Positions 8,352 through 16,636 of a DNA stretch of 64,000 nt are shown here, one piece after another; position 1 is the first letter of the stretch; the number at the start of each line of letters is the position of its first letter. The notes below the pieces were generated by a model, which worked only from the letters and a program-made list of their open reading frames with translations, ran no database searches and was not told the DNA's origin. The DNA comes from Acetobacteraceae bacterium (GTDB lineage Bacteria; Pseudomonadota; Alphaproteobacteria; Acetobacterales; Acetobacteraceae), in contig JAIXWG010000064.1 in assembly GCA_027482245.1 (NCBI GenBank), positions 62,001 to 126,000 of the forward strand. The letters are read 5' to 3'. The translations under genes were made by a program, and so were the position numbers.

Positions 8352-8508
8352 GTGGAATCTCCCTCTGTAACCCCTGACATACGGCGGATCGGGGGGGCGC
8401 GTCCATGCGCGGCCGGCATGCGTGCCGGCGATGGAACCGGGCGATTCAACCCGCTTCCGTGAAGCACGGCGCGGCGGCGCCTGCTTGCGGCCCGGCAGGG
8501 GTGCCGCC

Positions 8509-9132
8509 ATGTTCTGCGAAGCCATGGCACGCCGAGCCCCCCGCACCCCTTCCCGGCCCAGCCCGTCCCTGATGGGGGATGGCTACCTCGCGGGCCAGCT
8601 CCTGGTCGCGATGCCGACCATGGAGGATCCCCGCTTCGCCCGCACGGTCATCTGCCTCTGCGCCCATTCGGCGGAGGGGGCGATGGGCATCGTGCTGAAC
8701 AAGCCGCTGGAGGGGCTGTCCTTCGACGACCTGCTCGGCCAGCTGGGCCTCGACCCCGTGCCGCCGCAGCGCCGCATCCGCCTGGTCTCCGGCGGCCCGG
8801 TGGAGGGCGGCCGCGGCTTCGTGCTGCACACCGCGGATTGGGAGACGGAGGGCAGCCTGCGGGTGAGCGAGGAGGTGGCGCTGACCGCCAGCGTGGACAT
8901 CCTCAAGGCCATCGCCGGCGGTGGCGGGCCGAAGGAGGGGTTCCTGGCGCTCGGCTATGCCGGCTGGGGCCCCGGCCAGCTGGAGGCCGAGATCCAGCAG
9001 AATGCCTGGCTCAACGTGCCGGCGGATGAATCGCTGCTGTTCGGCGAGAACGCCGGCGACCTCTGGCGCCAGGCGCTGGGCAAGCTGCACGTGGACCCCG
9101 CGGCGTTGTCCGGCTTTGCCGGACATGCCTGA
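8509..9132 (+). CDS. YqgE/AlgH family protein
   Basis: A UPF0301 (YqgE/AlgH) protein of unknown biochemical role. Recognisable parts are [22 protein letters not shown] near the N-terminus, [27 protein letters not shown] and [17 protein letters not shown]. The core of about 187 residues matches the usual family length and starts near 8572 (MGDGYLAG). ATGs at 8509, 8524 and 8572 are all possible. 8509 has an AGGGG stretch upstream and is used here, but an extra ~20-residue basic tail would then be present. It is divergent from the peroxiredoxin gene, and a strong terminator follows at 9211. Confidence 0.88.
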   Translation: MFCEAMARRAPRTPSRPSPSLMGDGYLAGQLLVAMPTMEDPRFARTVICLCAHSAEGAMGIVLNKPLEGLSFDDLLGQLGLDPVPPQRRIRLVSGGPVEGGRGFVLHTADWETEGSLRVSEEVALTASVDILKAIAGGGGPKEGFLALGYAGWGPGQLEAEIQQNAWLNVPADESLLFGENAGDLWRQALGKLHVDPAALSGFAGHA

Positions 9133-9210
9133 CGGCATGCCCTCAGGCGCCGGGCGCCGGCTCCGCCGGCTTGGCTCGCCGGACTGCCGGCGGGCCGCAT
9201 TCGCGGCCTC

Positions 9211-9240
9211 GGCCCGCTGAAGGGCGCGGGCCGGTTTTTT
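9211..9240 (+). terminator. Rho-independent terminator after yqgE-like gene
   Basis: GGCCCGC and GCGGGCC form a 7-bp GC stem with an 8-nt loop, followed by GGTTTTTT. This sits 80 nt after the yqgE-like stop and ahead of mutL. Confidence 0.8.
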
Positions 9241-9373
9241 CTTGTTCTCAGACAGCGAGCGCGGCCTTCGGCCGCTTGCCTTCGCGCCCTGCGCTGACGG
9301 CCTGGGCGCGGGCCGCTGGGTTTGATCCTCGCGGAGCTTGCCGCCTACCCCTGCCCCGGCGCATCTCTCTTCC

Positions 9374-11203
9374 ATGGCCACCGCCCCCCGGATTCGCCTG
9401 CTGCCGGAGACCACCGCCAACCGCATCGCGGCGGGCGAGGTGGTGGAGCGGCCGGCTGCGGCGGTGAAGGAGCTGGTGGAGAACGCGCTGGATGCCGGCG
9501 CCACCCGCATCGCCGTGACGCTGGAGGAAGGCGGCATCGGCCGCATCCTGGTCGAGGATGACGGCGGCGGCATGGGCCCGGATGACCTGGAACTGGCGGT
9601 GGAGCGCCACGCCACCTCCAAGCTACCGGAGGAAGCGGCGCTGTTCCGCATCGCGACGCTGGGTTTCCGGGGGGAGGCCCTGCCCTCCATCGGCGCCGTG
9701 GCGCGGCTGACGCTGACGTCGCGCAACGGCAGCGGGGCGGCGCACGCCATCACGGTGGAGGGCGGGCGCAAATCCGCCGTCGCCCCCGCCGCCGGCCCGC
9801 CGGGCACGCGCGTCGAGGTCCGGGATTTGTTCTACGCCACCCCGGCGCGGCGGGAGTTCCTCAAATCCCCCCGCAGCGAGGCCGAGGCCGCGGTCGCCGC
9901 GGTGGAGCGCCTCGCCATGGCCTGGCCGCGCGTCGGCTTCCGCGTCACCGTCGATGGCCGCCAGGCGCTGAACCTGGCGCCGGCGGATCGCGCGGGGCGC
10001 ATCGCGGCGCTGCTCGGCGCCGATTTCGCCGCCGCCGCGGTGGCGGTGGAGGCGACGCGGGACGGCATCACGCTCTCCGGCCTGGCCAGCCTGCCAACCC
10101 ATCACCGCGCGACCGGGGAGGCGCAGCACCTCGTCGTTAACAACCGCCCGGTGCGCGACCCGCAGCTGAAGACCGCGCTGCGCGTCGCCTACCGGGACCT
10201 GGTGCCGGCGCGGCGCTTCCCGGTGGCGGCGCTGTTCCTGGAGGTGCCGCCGGAAGCGGTGGACGTGAACGTCCACCCCATGAAGACGGAGCTGCGCTTC
10301 CGCGACAGCGATGGCGTCCGCGGGCTGATGATCTCCGCGCTGCGCCGCGCGCTGGCGGTGGGCGCGCAGGGCGCGGCGCCGGACGGGCTGGCGGGGGGGT
10401 TCGAGGTGCAGCCCGTCGCCGTGCCCTCCTACGACCCGGTGCCAATCCCTGCCCCGACCGGCGGCTTCGCGCCCCCCGGTTTCGCAGAGGCGCCGGTGCC
10501 GGTCTTCCCGGGCTGGCGCCCGCCGCCCGGGCCCGTGGCGCGGCCTGCGCGTCCGCCCTCCCTCCCGCTCGGCTTCGCGCCCCCGCCGCCGCCGGCACCC
10601 CTGCCGGATTTTCCCGAGGACGGGCCGCTCGGCCGGCCACTGGCGCAGATCCTCGACACCTACGTCCTGGCGGAGGCACCCGATGGGTCGCTGGTGCTGG
10701 TGGACCAGCACGCGGCGCATGAACGGCTGACGCATGAGGCGCTGCGCGCGCAGCTGGTGGAAGGCGGCGTGCGCGCCCAGCCGCTGCTGCTGCCCGCCGT
10801 GGTCGAGCTGCCGGCCCGCGACGTGGCGCGGCTGCTGGACCGCGCGGCGGAACTCGGCCGGCTGGGGCTGGAGGTGGAGGGCTTCGGCCCGGGCGCCATC
10901 CTGGTCCGCGCCCTGCCCGCGCTGCTCGGCAACCCCGAACCCGCGCCGCTGCTGCGCGACATCGCGGCCGAACTGGCGGAGATGGATGAGGCGCTGGCGC
11001 TGGAAGCCAGGCTCGATGCCGCGGTGGCCCGGCTGGCCTGCCACGGCTCCATCCGCGCCGGGCGCCGCCTGAAGGGTGCGGAGATGGCGGCGCTGCTCCG
11101 CCAGATGGAGGCGACGCCGCGGGCCGCCACCTGCAGCCATGGCCGGCCCACGGTGCTGCGCCTCGGCAAGGCGGAGCTGGAGAAGCTGTTCGGCCGGCGC
11201 TGA
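9374..11203 (+). CDS. mutL: DNA mismatch repair protein MutL
   Basis: A 609-residue GHKL ATPase that links MutS mismatch recognition to downstream repair. The N-terminal ATPase domain holds TANRIAAGEVVERPAAAVKE, ENALDAGAT and DDGGGM, then KLPEEAALFRIATLGFRGEAL. A Pro-rich linker at about residues 350-410 precedes the C-terminal dimerisation domain. There QHAAHERL and a terminal ATCSHGRPTVLRL are seen, as in many MutL proteins outside the gammaproteobacteria. The motif DQHAAHERLTHE matches the endonuclease-type DQHA(x)2E(x)4E, so this MutL likely nicks DNA. The ATG at 9374 (MATAPRIRLLPE) is chosen over the track start at 9338 because the family begins there. Confidence 0.96.
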   Translation: MATAPRIRLLPETTANRIAAGEVVERPAAAVKELVENALDAGATRIAVTLEEGGIGRILVEDDGGGMGPDDLELAVERHATSKLPEEAALFRIATLGFRGEALPSIGAVARLTLTSRNGSGAAHAITVEGGRKSAVAPAAGPPGTRVEVRDLFYATPARREFLKSPRSEAEAAVAAVERLAMAWPRVGFRVTVDGRQALNLAPADRAGRIAALLGADFAAAAVAVEATRDGITLSGLASLPTHHRATGEAQHLVVNNRPVRDPQLKTALRVAYRDLVPARRFPVAALFLEVPPEAVDVNVHPMKTELRFRDSDGVRGLMISALRRALAVGAQGAAPDGLAGGFEVQPVAVPSYDPVPIPAPTGGFAPPGFAEAPVPVFPGWRPPPGPVARPARPPSLPLGFAPPPPPAPLPDFPEDGPLGRPLAQILDTYVLAEAPDGSLVLVDQHAAHERLTHEALRAQLVEGGVRAQPLLLPAVVELPARDVARLLDRAAELGRLGLEVEGFGPGAILVRALPALLGNPEPAPLLRDIAAELAEMDEALALEARLDAAVARLACHGSIRAGRRLKGAEMAALLRQMEATPRAATCSHGRPTVLRLGKAELEKLFGRR

Positions 11204-11287
11204 CGCCCCCGGTGAAAGCGTGGGGAACGACTGGCCGCGGCGCGTGCTTCATGGGCACACTGTCGGAAATGTCCGGACCGCTGGCCC

Positions 11288-11704
11288 ATGCGTCTGATGC
11301 AGCTGATCTACGCCTCCCGCCCCTTCGGCTTCAGCGGCGACACGCTGGACGACATCCTGATGTCGGCGCGGCGCCGCAACCGGGCGGATGGCATCACGGG
11401 CGCGCTGATCTGCCGCAACGACCTGTTCATGCAGATGCTGGAAGGCCCCCGTGCCAAGGTCACCGCCACCTTCGGCCGCATCCTGCGCGATGACCGCCAC
11501 ATCGACGTGACGCTGCTGTGGTGCGGCGACGCGCCGTTCCGCAGCTTCCCCGACTGGGACATGCTGGAGGACCCGGCGCGGTCCTGGATGTGGAACCGCG
11601 ACGAGGTGCGGGCCGGCGCGCCCTCGGCCGCCTCGGCCGAGGAAGCCCGCCGCGTCTTCGCCCGCATCGCCAGCGAACCGCGGGACGGCCAGGCGCCCGG
11701 TTGA
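11288..11704 (+). CDS. BLUF-domain blue-light sensor
   Basis: A 138-residue stand-alone BLUF protein, expected to bind FAD and sense blue light. All key positions are visible: Tyr in LIYASR (residue 8), Asn in RRNRADGITGAL, Gln in FMQMLEGP, and Trp/Met in FPDWDML. These match Tyr21, Asn45, Gln63 and Trp104 of AppA. After the ~95-residue domain there is only a short Ala/Arg-rich tail and no output domain, so it probably signals by protein contact. It lies between mutL and an MBL-fold hydrolase on the same strand, 84 nt after mutL. No partner such as PpsR or an EAL protein is seen in the window. Confidence 0.9.
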   Translation: MRLMQLIYASRPFGFSGDTLDDILMSARRRNRADGITGALICRNDLFMQMLEGPRAKVTATFGRILRDDRHIDVTLLWCGDAPFRSFPDWDMLEDPARSWMWNRDEVRAGAPSAASAEEARRVFARIASEPRDGQAPG

Positions 11705-11735
11705 CGCGGGCCCTGGCGCACGGCACCCCTGCCCC

Positions 11736-12395
11736 ATGCCCAAGCTGCAAGCCGCCCAGATTCAGGTCACCCCCTTCCAGCAGAACTGCGCCCTGATCTG
11801 GGACGCGGAGAGCAACACCGGCACGGTGATCGACCCGGGCGGCGACGTCCCCCGCATCCTGGCCGCGATCGAGCGCGCGGGCTGCACGGTGGACCGCATC
11901 CTGATCACCCATGGCCACCTGGACCATGCCGGCGGCGCTGCTGGCCTGAAGGCGGCGTTGGAGGCGAAGCAGGGCGCGCCGGTGCCGGTGGAGGGTCCGC
12001 ATCGCGACGATGCTCCCCTGCTGGCCAACATCCCCGCCCAGGGCGCGCAATACGGCGCGCCCGACCTGCAATCTGTGACGCCCGATCGCTGGCTGGAGGA
12101 GGGCGACACCGTTTCCATCGCCGGCCAGGACTTCGATGTCTGGCACTGCCCGGGGCATGCGCCGGGGCATGTGGTCTTCACCTCCACGGCGCTCGGCTTC
12201 GCGCTGGTGGGGGACGTGCTGTTCCGCGGCTCCATCGGGCGCACCGACTTCGCCTATGGCGACCATGAGGCGCTGATCCGCTCCATCGTCACCAAGCTGC
12301 TGCCGCTGGGCGACGAGATGCGCTTCCTCTGCGGCCATGGCCCGGGTTCGACCTTCGGCGAGGAACGGCGGACCAATCCCTTCCTGCCGCGCTGA
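11736..12395 (+). CDS. MBL-fold metallohydrolase (glyoxalase II-like)
   Basis: A 219-residue metallo-beta-lactamase-fold hydrolase of the YcbL/GloC type, likely acting on a thioester such as S-lactoylglutathione or a similar small substrate. The metal site is ITHGHLDHAGG (THxHxDH, residues ~58-68), with HCPGHAPGHV, GDVLFRGSIGRTDF and CGHGPGSTFGEERRTNPF completing the ligands. The final 'GHGP.ST...E...NPF' is characteristic. It is cytosolic, with no signal peptide. It starts 31 nt after the BLUF gene and may share its transcript. Confidence 0.9.
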   Translation: MPKLQAAQIQVTPFQQNCALIWDAESNTGTVIDPGGDVPRILAAIERAGCTVDRILITHGHLDHAGGAAGLKAALEAKQGAPVPVEGPHRDDAPLLANIPAQGAQYGAPDLQSVTPDRWLEEGDTVSIAGQDFDVWHCPGHAPGHVVFTSTALGFALVGDVLFRGSIGRTDFAYGDHEALIRSIVTKLLPLGDEMRFLCGHGPGSTFGEERRTNPFLPR

Positions 12396-12541
12396 TACCA
12401 ACGACGTCAGTGAGCGACTTGCGGCCGGCGACGCCGGCCGAGGCCGCGGATGCGGCCCGCGGCCAATGCCGCGCAGCGGGCGCCGGCGATTGAGGCACGA
12501 AACAAGAATACCAACGAGTCGCTGAAAGCGGCCGTTGGTAT
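12395..12541. repeat. ATACCAACG direct/inverted repeat cluster
   Basis: ATACCAACG occurs at 12395-12403 and again at 12508-12516. Its reverse complement CGTTGGTAT lies at 12533-12541, so the second copy forms a perfect 9-bp hairpin with an inner CGCT-gaa-AGCG stem. The first copy overlaps the stop of the MBL gene. The rest of the ~200-nt gap up to 12597 shows no gene. Confidence 0.7.
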
Positions 12542-12596
12542 GAATGTCATCGGTTGGCGCTTGCGGGGGCGCGGCCGGCGGGTGTCCCATGCCGCC

Positions 12597-13550
12597 ATGC
12601 GCCCGATCCTCCGCCTCGCCCTGACTGCCCTGCTCCTCGCCACCCCCGCCGCCGCGCAGGATCGCGGCATCCCGGAACGGCTGGCCGCGCTGAACCGCGG
12701 CGCCGCCTGGCAGAAGGCGGGCGAGATCCCGCTGGCCTTCAACACCCACCACCCCCAGGGCATGGCGCGGATCGGCGACCGCTTTTTCCTCTCCTCGGTC
12801 GAGATCATCGCCCGCACCGAACGCTACCCCGAGCCGCGTGAGGGCCTGGACCGCAGCGCCGGCGAGGGCCGCGGGCACCTCTTCGAGGTCGATGCGGAGG
12901 GAAGGCTGCTGCGCTCCATTACCCTTGGCGAGGGCAGCATCTACCACCCCGGCGGCATCGATTTCGACGGCACGCATCTCTGGGTGCCCGTCGCGGAATA
13001 CCGGCCCAACAGCCGGTCCATCATCTACCGCGTCGATCCCGCGACGATGCAGGCGGAGGCCGTCTTCCGCTTCGGCGACCATGTCGGCGGGCTGGTGCGG
13101 GACGTGGCGTCCAACACGCTGCATGGCGTCTCCTGGGGCTCCCGCCGCTTCTACGCCTGGCCGCTGGATGGCAGCGGGCGGCCGACCAACCTGGCGACCT
13201 CGGCGGAGGCGCTGCGGCGCCCGAACCCGTCCCACTACATCGACTACCAGGATTGCCATTCCGTGGGGCCGGGGCTCGCGCTGTGCGGCGGGCTCAACGC
13301 CTATCGCCCGCGCGGCCCGCAGGGGCAGGTCTTCGCGCTGGGGGGCATCGAGCTGGTGGACCTGGCGCGCGGCGCGCCGGTGTTCCAGTTGCCGGTGGAG
13401 CACTGGACCGAGAGCGGCCTGCCGATGACGCAGAACCCCTTCGCGGTGGCGGCGCAGGGCGCGAACGGGCTGCGCTTCTGGTTCGCGCCGGAGGATGAGC
13501 GGACGCGGATCTACGTCTTCGACGCGATGCCCCCGGGGGCACCGCGGTAG
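12597..13550 (+). CDS. Exported DUF6454-like protein
   Basis: A 317-residue protein with a clear signal peptide (LRLALTALLLATPAAAQ, cleavage after AAA/Q) and so probably periplasmic. The mature part has NTHHPQGMARIGDRFFLSSVE, then HPGGIDFDGTHLWVPVAEYRPNS and WGSRRFYAWPLD, spaced like blades of a beta-propeller. I recall this pattern from the DUF6454 family, which has no known activity. ATG at 12597 is used because the signal peptide begins there; the track start at 12450 runs through the hairpin region. It ends 2 nt before the convergent EamA gene. Confidence 0.8.
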   Translation: MRPILRLALTALLLATPAAAQDRGIPERLAALNRGAAWQKAGEIPLAFNTHHPQGMARIGDRFFLSSVEIIARTERYPEPREGLDRSAGEGRGHLFEVDAEGRLLRSITLGEGSIYHPGGIDFDGTHLWVPVAEYRPNSRSIIYRVDPATMQAEAVFRFGDHVGGLVRDVASNTLHGVSWGSRRFYAWPLDGSGRPTNLATSAEALRRPNPSHYIDYQDCHSVGPGLALCGGLNAYRPRGPQGQVFALGGIELVDLARGAPVFQLPVEHWTESGLPMTQNPFAVAAQGANGLRFWFAPEDERTRIYVFDAMPPGAPR

Positions 13551-13552
13551 CG

Positions 13553-14464
13553 CTACCGCCGCGCCGCCCGCTCGCTCATTACGCAGGCCAGCACCACCAG
13601 CGCCGCCCCCGCCAGCGTGACCAGCGCCGGCGCATGGCCCCAGAACAGGGCGTCGAAGGTGATCGACCAGATCATGCCGGTGTAGCTGATCGGCGCCAGG
13701 CGGGCGGCCGGGGCGTGGCGGAAGGCCTCCGCCACCATTACCGTCGCCGCCGCCACGGCCACCCCCGCGCCGATCATCTGCGCGAGCGCCAGCGCCGTCG
13801 GCGGCTGCCATTCGGCGATGCCGAAGGGCGTCATCACCAGGAAGCCGAGCAGCGCGGGCCAGAACAGCACGCGGCCGATGCCGGGCTCGTTCCGCAGCTG
13901 CCGGTTCAGGAGGAAGACCGCGGCATAGCAGCCGGTGCCGAGCAGGGCGTAGACGTAGCCCATCAGCGGCCCCCGCCCGAGCCCATCCGCGAAGCCCGGC
14001 GCCAGCGCCAGCGCCACGCCGCCGAACCCCACCGCGCACCAGGCCCAGGCGATGGGCGACACCCTTTCCCGCAGCAGGATCGCGGAGGCCAGCAGCACGA
14101 TCAGCGGCGCGGTGAAAAAGACGAGGTAGCCCTCCACCAGCGGCAGGTCGCGGAAGGCGAGGAAGAAGAAGCAGGCGCTGCCCAGCATCACCACCGCCCG
14201 CGCCGCGTTCAGCCGGGGGTTGCGGGTGGACAGGCTGCCCATCAGCGCCGGCGCCAGGCGGCGCAGCAGCACCACCAGCGCCAGCAGCACGACGAAGCGC
14301 ACCGTCAGCACCTGCGCCAGCGGATGGGCGCCCGACAGCAGCTTGCTGTTCGCGTCGAGCACGCCGAACAGCAGGATCGCGCCGAACATCAGCGCGGGAC
14401 CGCGCACGTCATTCCCCCCGGGATCGAAGGCGCCCTTCTGGCCGGGCGCGCGCCGCCTGTCCAT
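13553..14464 (-). CDS. EamA/DMT-family transporter
   Basis: A 303-residue membrane protein with about ten hydrophobic segments in two EamA repeats: LMFGAILLFGVLDANSKLL to AILLRERVSP, and LMGYVYALLGTGCYAAVFLL to the C-terminus. It belongs to the drug/metabolite transporter superfamily and likely exports small metabolites across the inner membrane. A duplicated 'E...' half with LVEGYLVFFTAPLIVLLASA is typical. The ATG at 14464 (MDRRRAPG) is preferred to 14506. It is divergent from pyrD with only about 53 nt between starts, so both promoters must overlap there. The substrate is unknown. Confidence 0.88.
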   Translation of the reverse strand: MDRRRAPGQKGAFDPGGNDVRGPALMFGAILLFGVLDANSKLLSGAHPLAQVLTVRFVVLLALVVLLRRLAPALMGSLSTRNPRLNAARAVVMLGSACFFFLAFRDLPLVEGYLVFFTAPLIVLLASAILLRERVSPIAWAWCAVGFGGVALALAPGFADGLGRGPLMGYVYALLGTGCYAAVFLLNRQLRNEPGIGRVLFWPALLGFLVMTPFGIAEWQPPTALALAQMIGAGVAVAAATVMVAEAFRHAPAARLAPISYTGMIWSITFDALFWGHAPALVTLAGAALVVLACVMSERAARR

Positions 14465-14517
14465 TGCCCCAGCTTCCGGCTTCCCAAGCCCGACCGGACG
14501 GGGCATTAGCCGCGGCG

Positions 14518-15582
14518 ATGACCACCCGCATTGCCTCCACGCTGATGCCGCTGATGCGCGGCATCGATCCCGAACGCGCGCATGACCTGGCGCTGCGCGC
14601 TCTCCGCTTCGGCCTGGCCGGCGCCGACCGGTCGCCGGACGATCCGATCCTGGCGACGGAGGCGCTGGGCCTGCGCTTCCGCAACCCGATCGGCCTCGCC
14701 GCCGGGTTCGACAAATCGGCGGTCGCGATCGGGCCGCTGATGCGGCTCGGCTTCGGCTTCGTGGAGGCAGGCTCGGTCACGCCCAAGCCCCAGTTCGGCA
14801 ACCCGAAGCCAAGGCTGTTCCGCCTGGCGGAGGACCGGGCGGTGATCAACCGCATGGGCATGAACAATGCGGGCATCGCGCCCTTCCTGGCGCGGCTGGC
14901 GCATCTGCCGAGCCCGCGCCCCGCGGTGCTGGGCTGCAACATCGCCATCAACAAGGAAGGTGCCGCGCCGCTGCGGGACTATCCCGCGCTCTACACGGCC
15001 GTCGCCCCCCATGCCGGCTATGTCGCCATCAACGTCTCCTCCCCCAACACGCCGGGGCTGCGCGACCTGCAGGGGGAGCAGCAGCTGCGGGAGATCCTGG
15101 CCGCCGTCGCCGCCGCGCGCGCCGCGGTGGAGGGCCCGCGCCCGCCCATCCTGGTCAAGATCGCGCCCGACCTCTCGGCCGGCGCGGTGGAGCCGATCGT
15201 CGAATCGGCGCTGGCGCATGGGATCGACGGGCTCATCGTCTCCAACACCACCATCGCGCGCCCCGCGCCGCTGCGATCCGCGCTGAAGTCGCAGGCGGGG
15301 GGGCTTTCCGGCCCGCCGCTGCGGGAGGCCTCCACCGCGCTGCTGAAGCGCGTAGCCAAGGTCACGCAGGGACGGCTGACGCTGATCGGCTGCGGCGGCG
15401 TCGGTTCGGGCGCGGAGGCGCTGGAGAAGATCAAGGCCGGCGCCAGCCTGGTCCAGCTCTACGCCGCCTTCGCCTATGACGGCCCGGCGCTGATCCCCCG
15501 CATCAAGCGCGAACTCGCCGCCGCCCTGCGGCGCGAAGGATTTTCCTCGGTTGCCGAGGCGGTGGGTGTGGACGCGCGATGA
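14518..15582 (+). CDS. pyrD: Dihydroorotate dehydrogenase (quinone), class 2
   Basis: A 354-residue FMN enzyme that oxidises dihydroorotate to orotate with quinone, at the inner membrane, in pyrimidine synthesis. Motifs are NPIGLAAGFDKSA, FVEAGSVTPKPQFGNPKPRLFRL, INRMGMNNAG, NVSSPNTPGLRDLQ (which holds the class 2 catalytic Ser) and GLIVSNTTIARP. The N-terminal helix LMPLMRGIDPERAHDLALRAL is the membrane-association helix of class 2 enzymes. ATG at 14518 fits the family start. It overlaps the following HAD gene by ATGA. Confidence 0.96.
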   Translation: MTTRIASTLMPLMRGIDPERAHDLALRALRFGLAGADRSPDDPILATEALGLRFRNPIGLAAGFDKSAVAIGPLMRLGFGFVEAGSVTPKPQFGNPKPRLFRLAEDRAVINRMGMNNAGIAPFLARLAHLPSPRPAVLGCNIAINKEGAAPLRDYPALYTAVAPHAGYVAINVSSPNTPGLRDLQGEQQLREILAAVAAARAAVEGPRPPILVKIAPDLSAGAVEPIVESALAHGIDGLIVSNTTIARPAPLRSALKSQAGGLSGPPLREASTALLKRVAKVTQGRLTLIGCGGVGSGAEALEKIKAGASLVQLYAAFAYDGPALIPRIKRELAAALRREGFSSVAEAVGVDAR

Positions 15583-16442
15583 AGATCCTCGATGGCGTGC
15601 GGACCCTGGCGCCGCGCTATGACGGCTTCATCCTGGACATTTGGGGCGTGGTGCATGACGGGCGCCGCCCCTATCCCGGCGTGGCCGATGCGCTGGCGCG
15701 GCTGACGGCCGAGGGCAAGCGGATCGTCTTCCTGTCCAACGCGCCGCGACGGTCCTTCGTGGTGCAGGACCTGCTGACGGGCATGGGGCTCGACCCCGCG
15801 AGCTGGACGGCCATCGTCACCTCCGGCGAGATCGCCTGGCGGCACCTGGCGCGGCGGGACACGGCGGCCTTCCAGGCGCTGGGGACGCGGGCCATCCATA
15901 TCGGGCCGGAACGCGACCTCTCCGTCGTGCGGGACAGCGGCGTCAGCATCGTGACGGATCTGGCCGAGGCCGATTTCGTGCTGAACACCGGCCCCGACCC
16001 CGATCGCGGCGCGGAGGATCCGCAGGCCTATGCGCCGCAGCTCGCCCCCTGCGCGGCGCGCGGCCTGCCGATGGTCTGCGTGAACCCGGACCGGCACGTG
16101 ATGGTCGGCGACCGGCACATCATCTGCGCCGGCGCGCTGGCCGATCTCTACGTGACGCTCGGCGGGCCCAGGGCGATCGAGATCGGCAAGCCCGATCCCG
16201 CCGTCTATGACCCGGTGATCGAGGCGCTGGGCATCACCGATCGCGCCCGCCTGGTCGCGATCGGCGACAGCCCGCACACGGACCTCGCCGGCGCGCAGGC
16301 CGCGGGGATCGATGCGGTCTGGGCGCTGACGGGCCTCGCCGCCCATGCGCATGGAGACACGCCGGAATCGGATCGGCTCGCTGCCGTCGCGGCGGCGGAG
16401 GGCGTGACGCCGGTGGCGGCGCTGACCGGGTTGCGCTGGTAG
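15579..16442 (+). CDS. TIGR01459-type HAD hydrolase (class IIA)
   Basis: A 287-residue HAD-superfamily phosphatase of the class IIA (NagD-like) type. Motif I is FILDIWGVVHDGRRPYPG, where the second Asp of DxD is replaced by Trp-Gly (DIWG), as is usual in the TIGR01459 subgroup. Motif II is VFLSNAPR, and the lysine and motif IV are IGKPDPAVYD and AIGDSPHTDLAGAQAAGID. The ATG overlaps the pyrD stop (ATGA), so the genes are co-translated. Its last codons (LRW, stop) are the first unit of a 25-bp tandem repeat. The substrate is unknown. Confidence 0.88.
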   Translation: MKILDGVRTLAPRYDGFILDIWGVVHDGRRPYPGVADALARLTAEGKRIVFLSNAPRRSFVVQDLLTGMGLDPASWTAIVTSGEIAWRHLARRDTAAFQALGTRAIHIGPERDLSVVRDSGVSIVTDLAEADFVLNTGPDPDRGAEDPQAYAPQLAPCAARGLPMVCVNPDRHVMVGDRHIICAGALADLYVTLGGPRAIEIGKPDPAVYDPVIEALGITDRARLVAIGDSPHTDLAGAQAAGIDAVWALTGLAAHAHGDTPESDRLAAVAAAEGVTPVAALTGLRW

Positions 16443-16548
16443 CGCACGGAATGGGCTGCGCTGGTAGCGCACGGGCCGGGTTGCGCTGGTAGCGCACGGG
16501 CCGGGTTGCGCTGGTAGCGCATAGGCCGGGCTGCGCTGGCAGCGCGCT
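16431..16548. repeat. 25-bp tandem repeat, about 4.7 copies
   Basis: Five starts at 16431, 16456, 16481, 16506 and 16531 are exactly 25 nt apart. Each unit carries the palindrome GCGCTGGTAGCGC (the last copy has GGC for GGT) and most have a GGGCCGGG spacer. The first unit contains the last codons and TAG of the HAD gene, so the array seems to have grown from the gene's 3' end. Units abut directly, so it is not a CRISPR array. Confidence 0.9.
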
Positions 16549-16636
16549 CACTTTCGCGCGCGTCCCGCCCGGCGCGGGGGCGCCCTGCAAAGAAAGTGCC
16601 CTGTGCAGCACGGCGGCGCTGCCTACTCTAGGCCCG

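Noticed and set aside
11460-14039. 859-codon minus-strand frame
   Set aside because: Spans the antisense of the MBL and DUF6454-like genes and part of the EamA gene in the wrong frame.
16431-16548. Possible CRISPR array
   Set aside because: Repeat units abut with no unique spacers and no cas genes are present.
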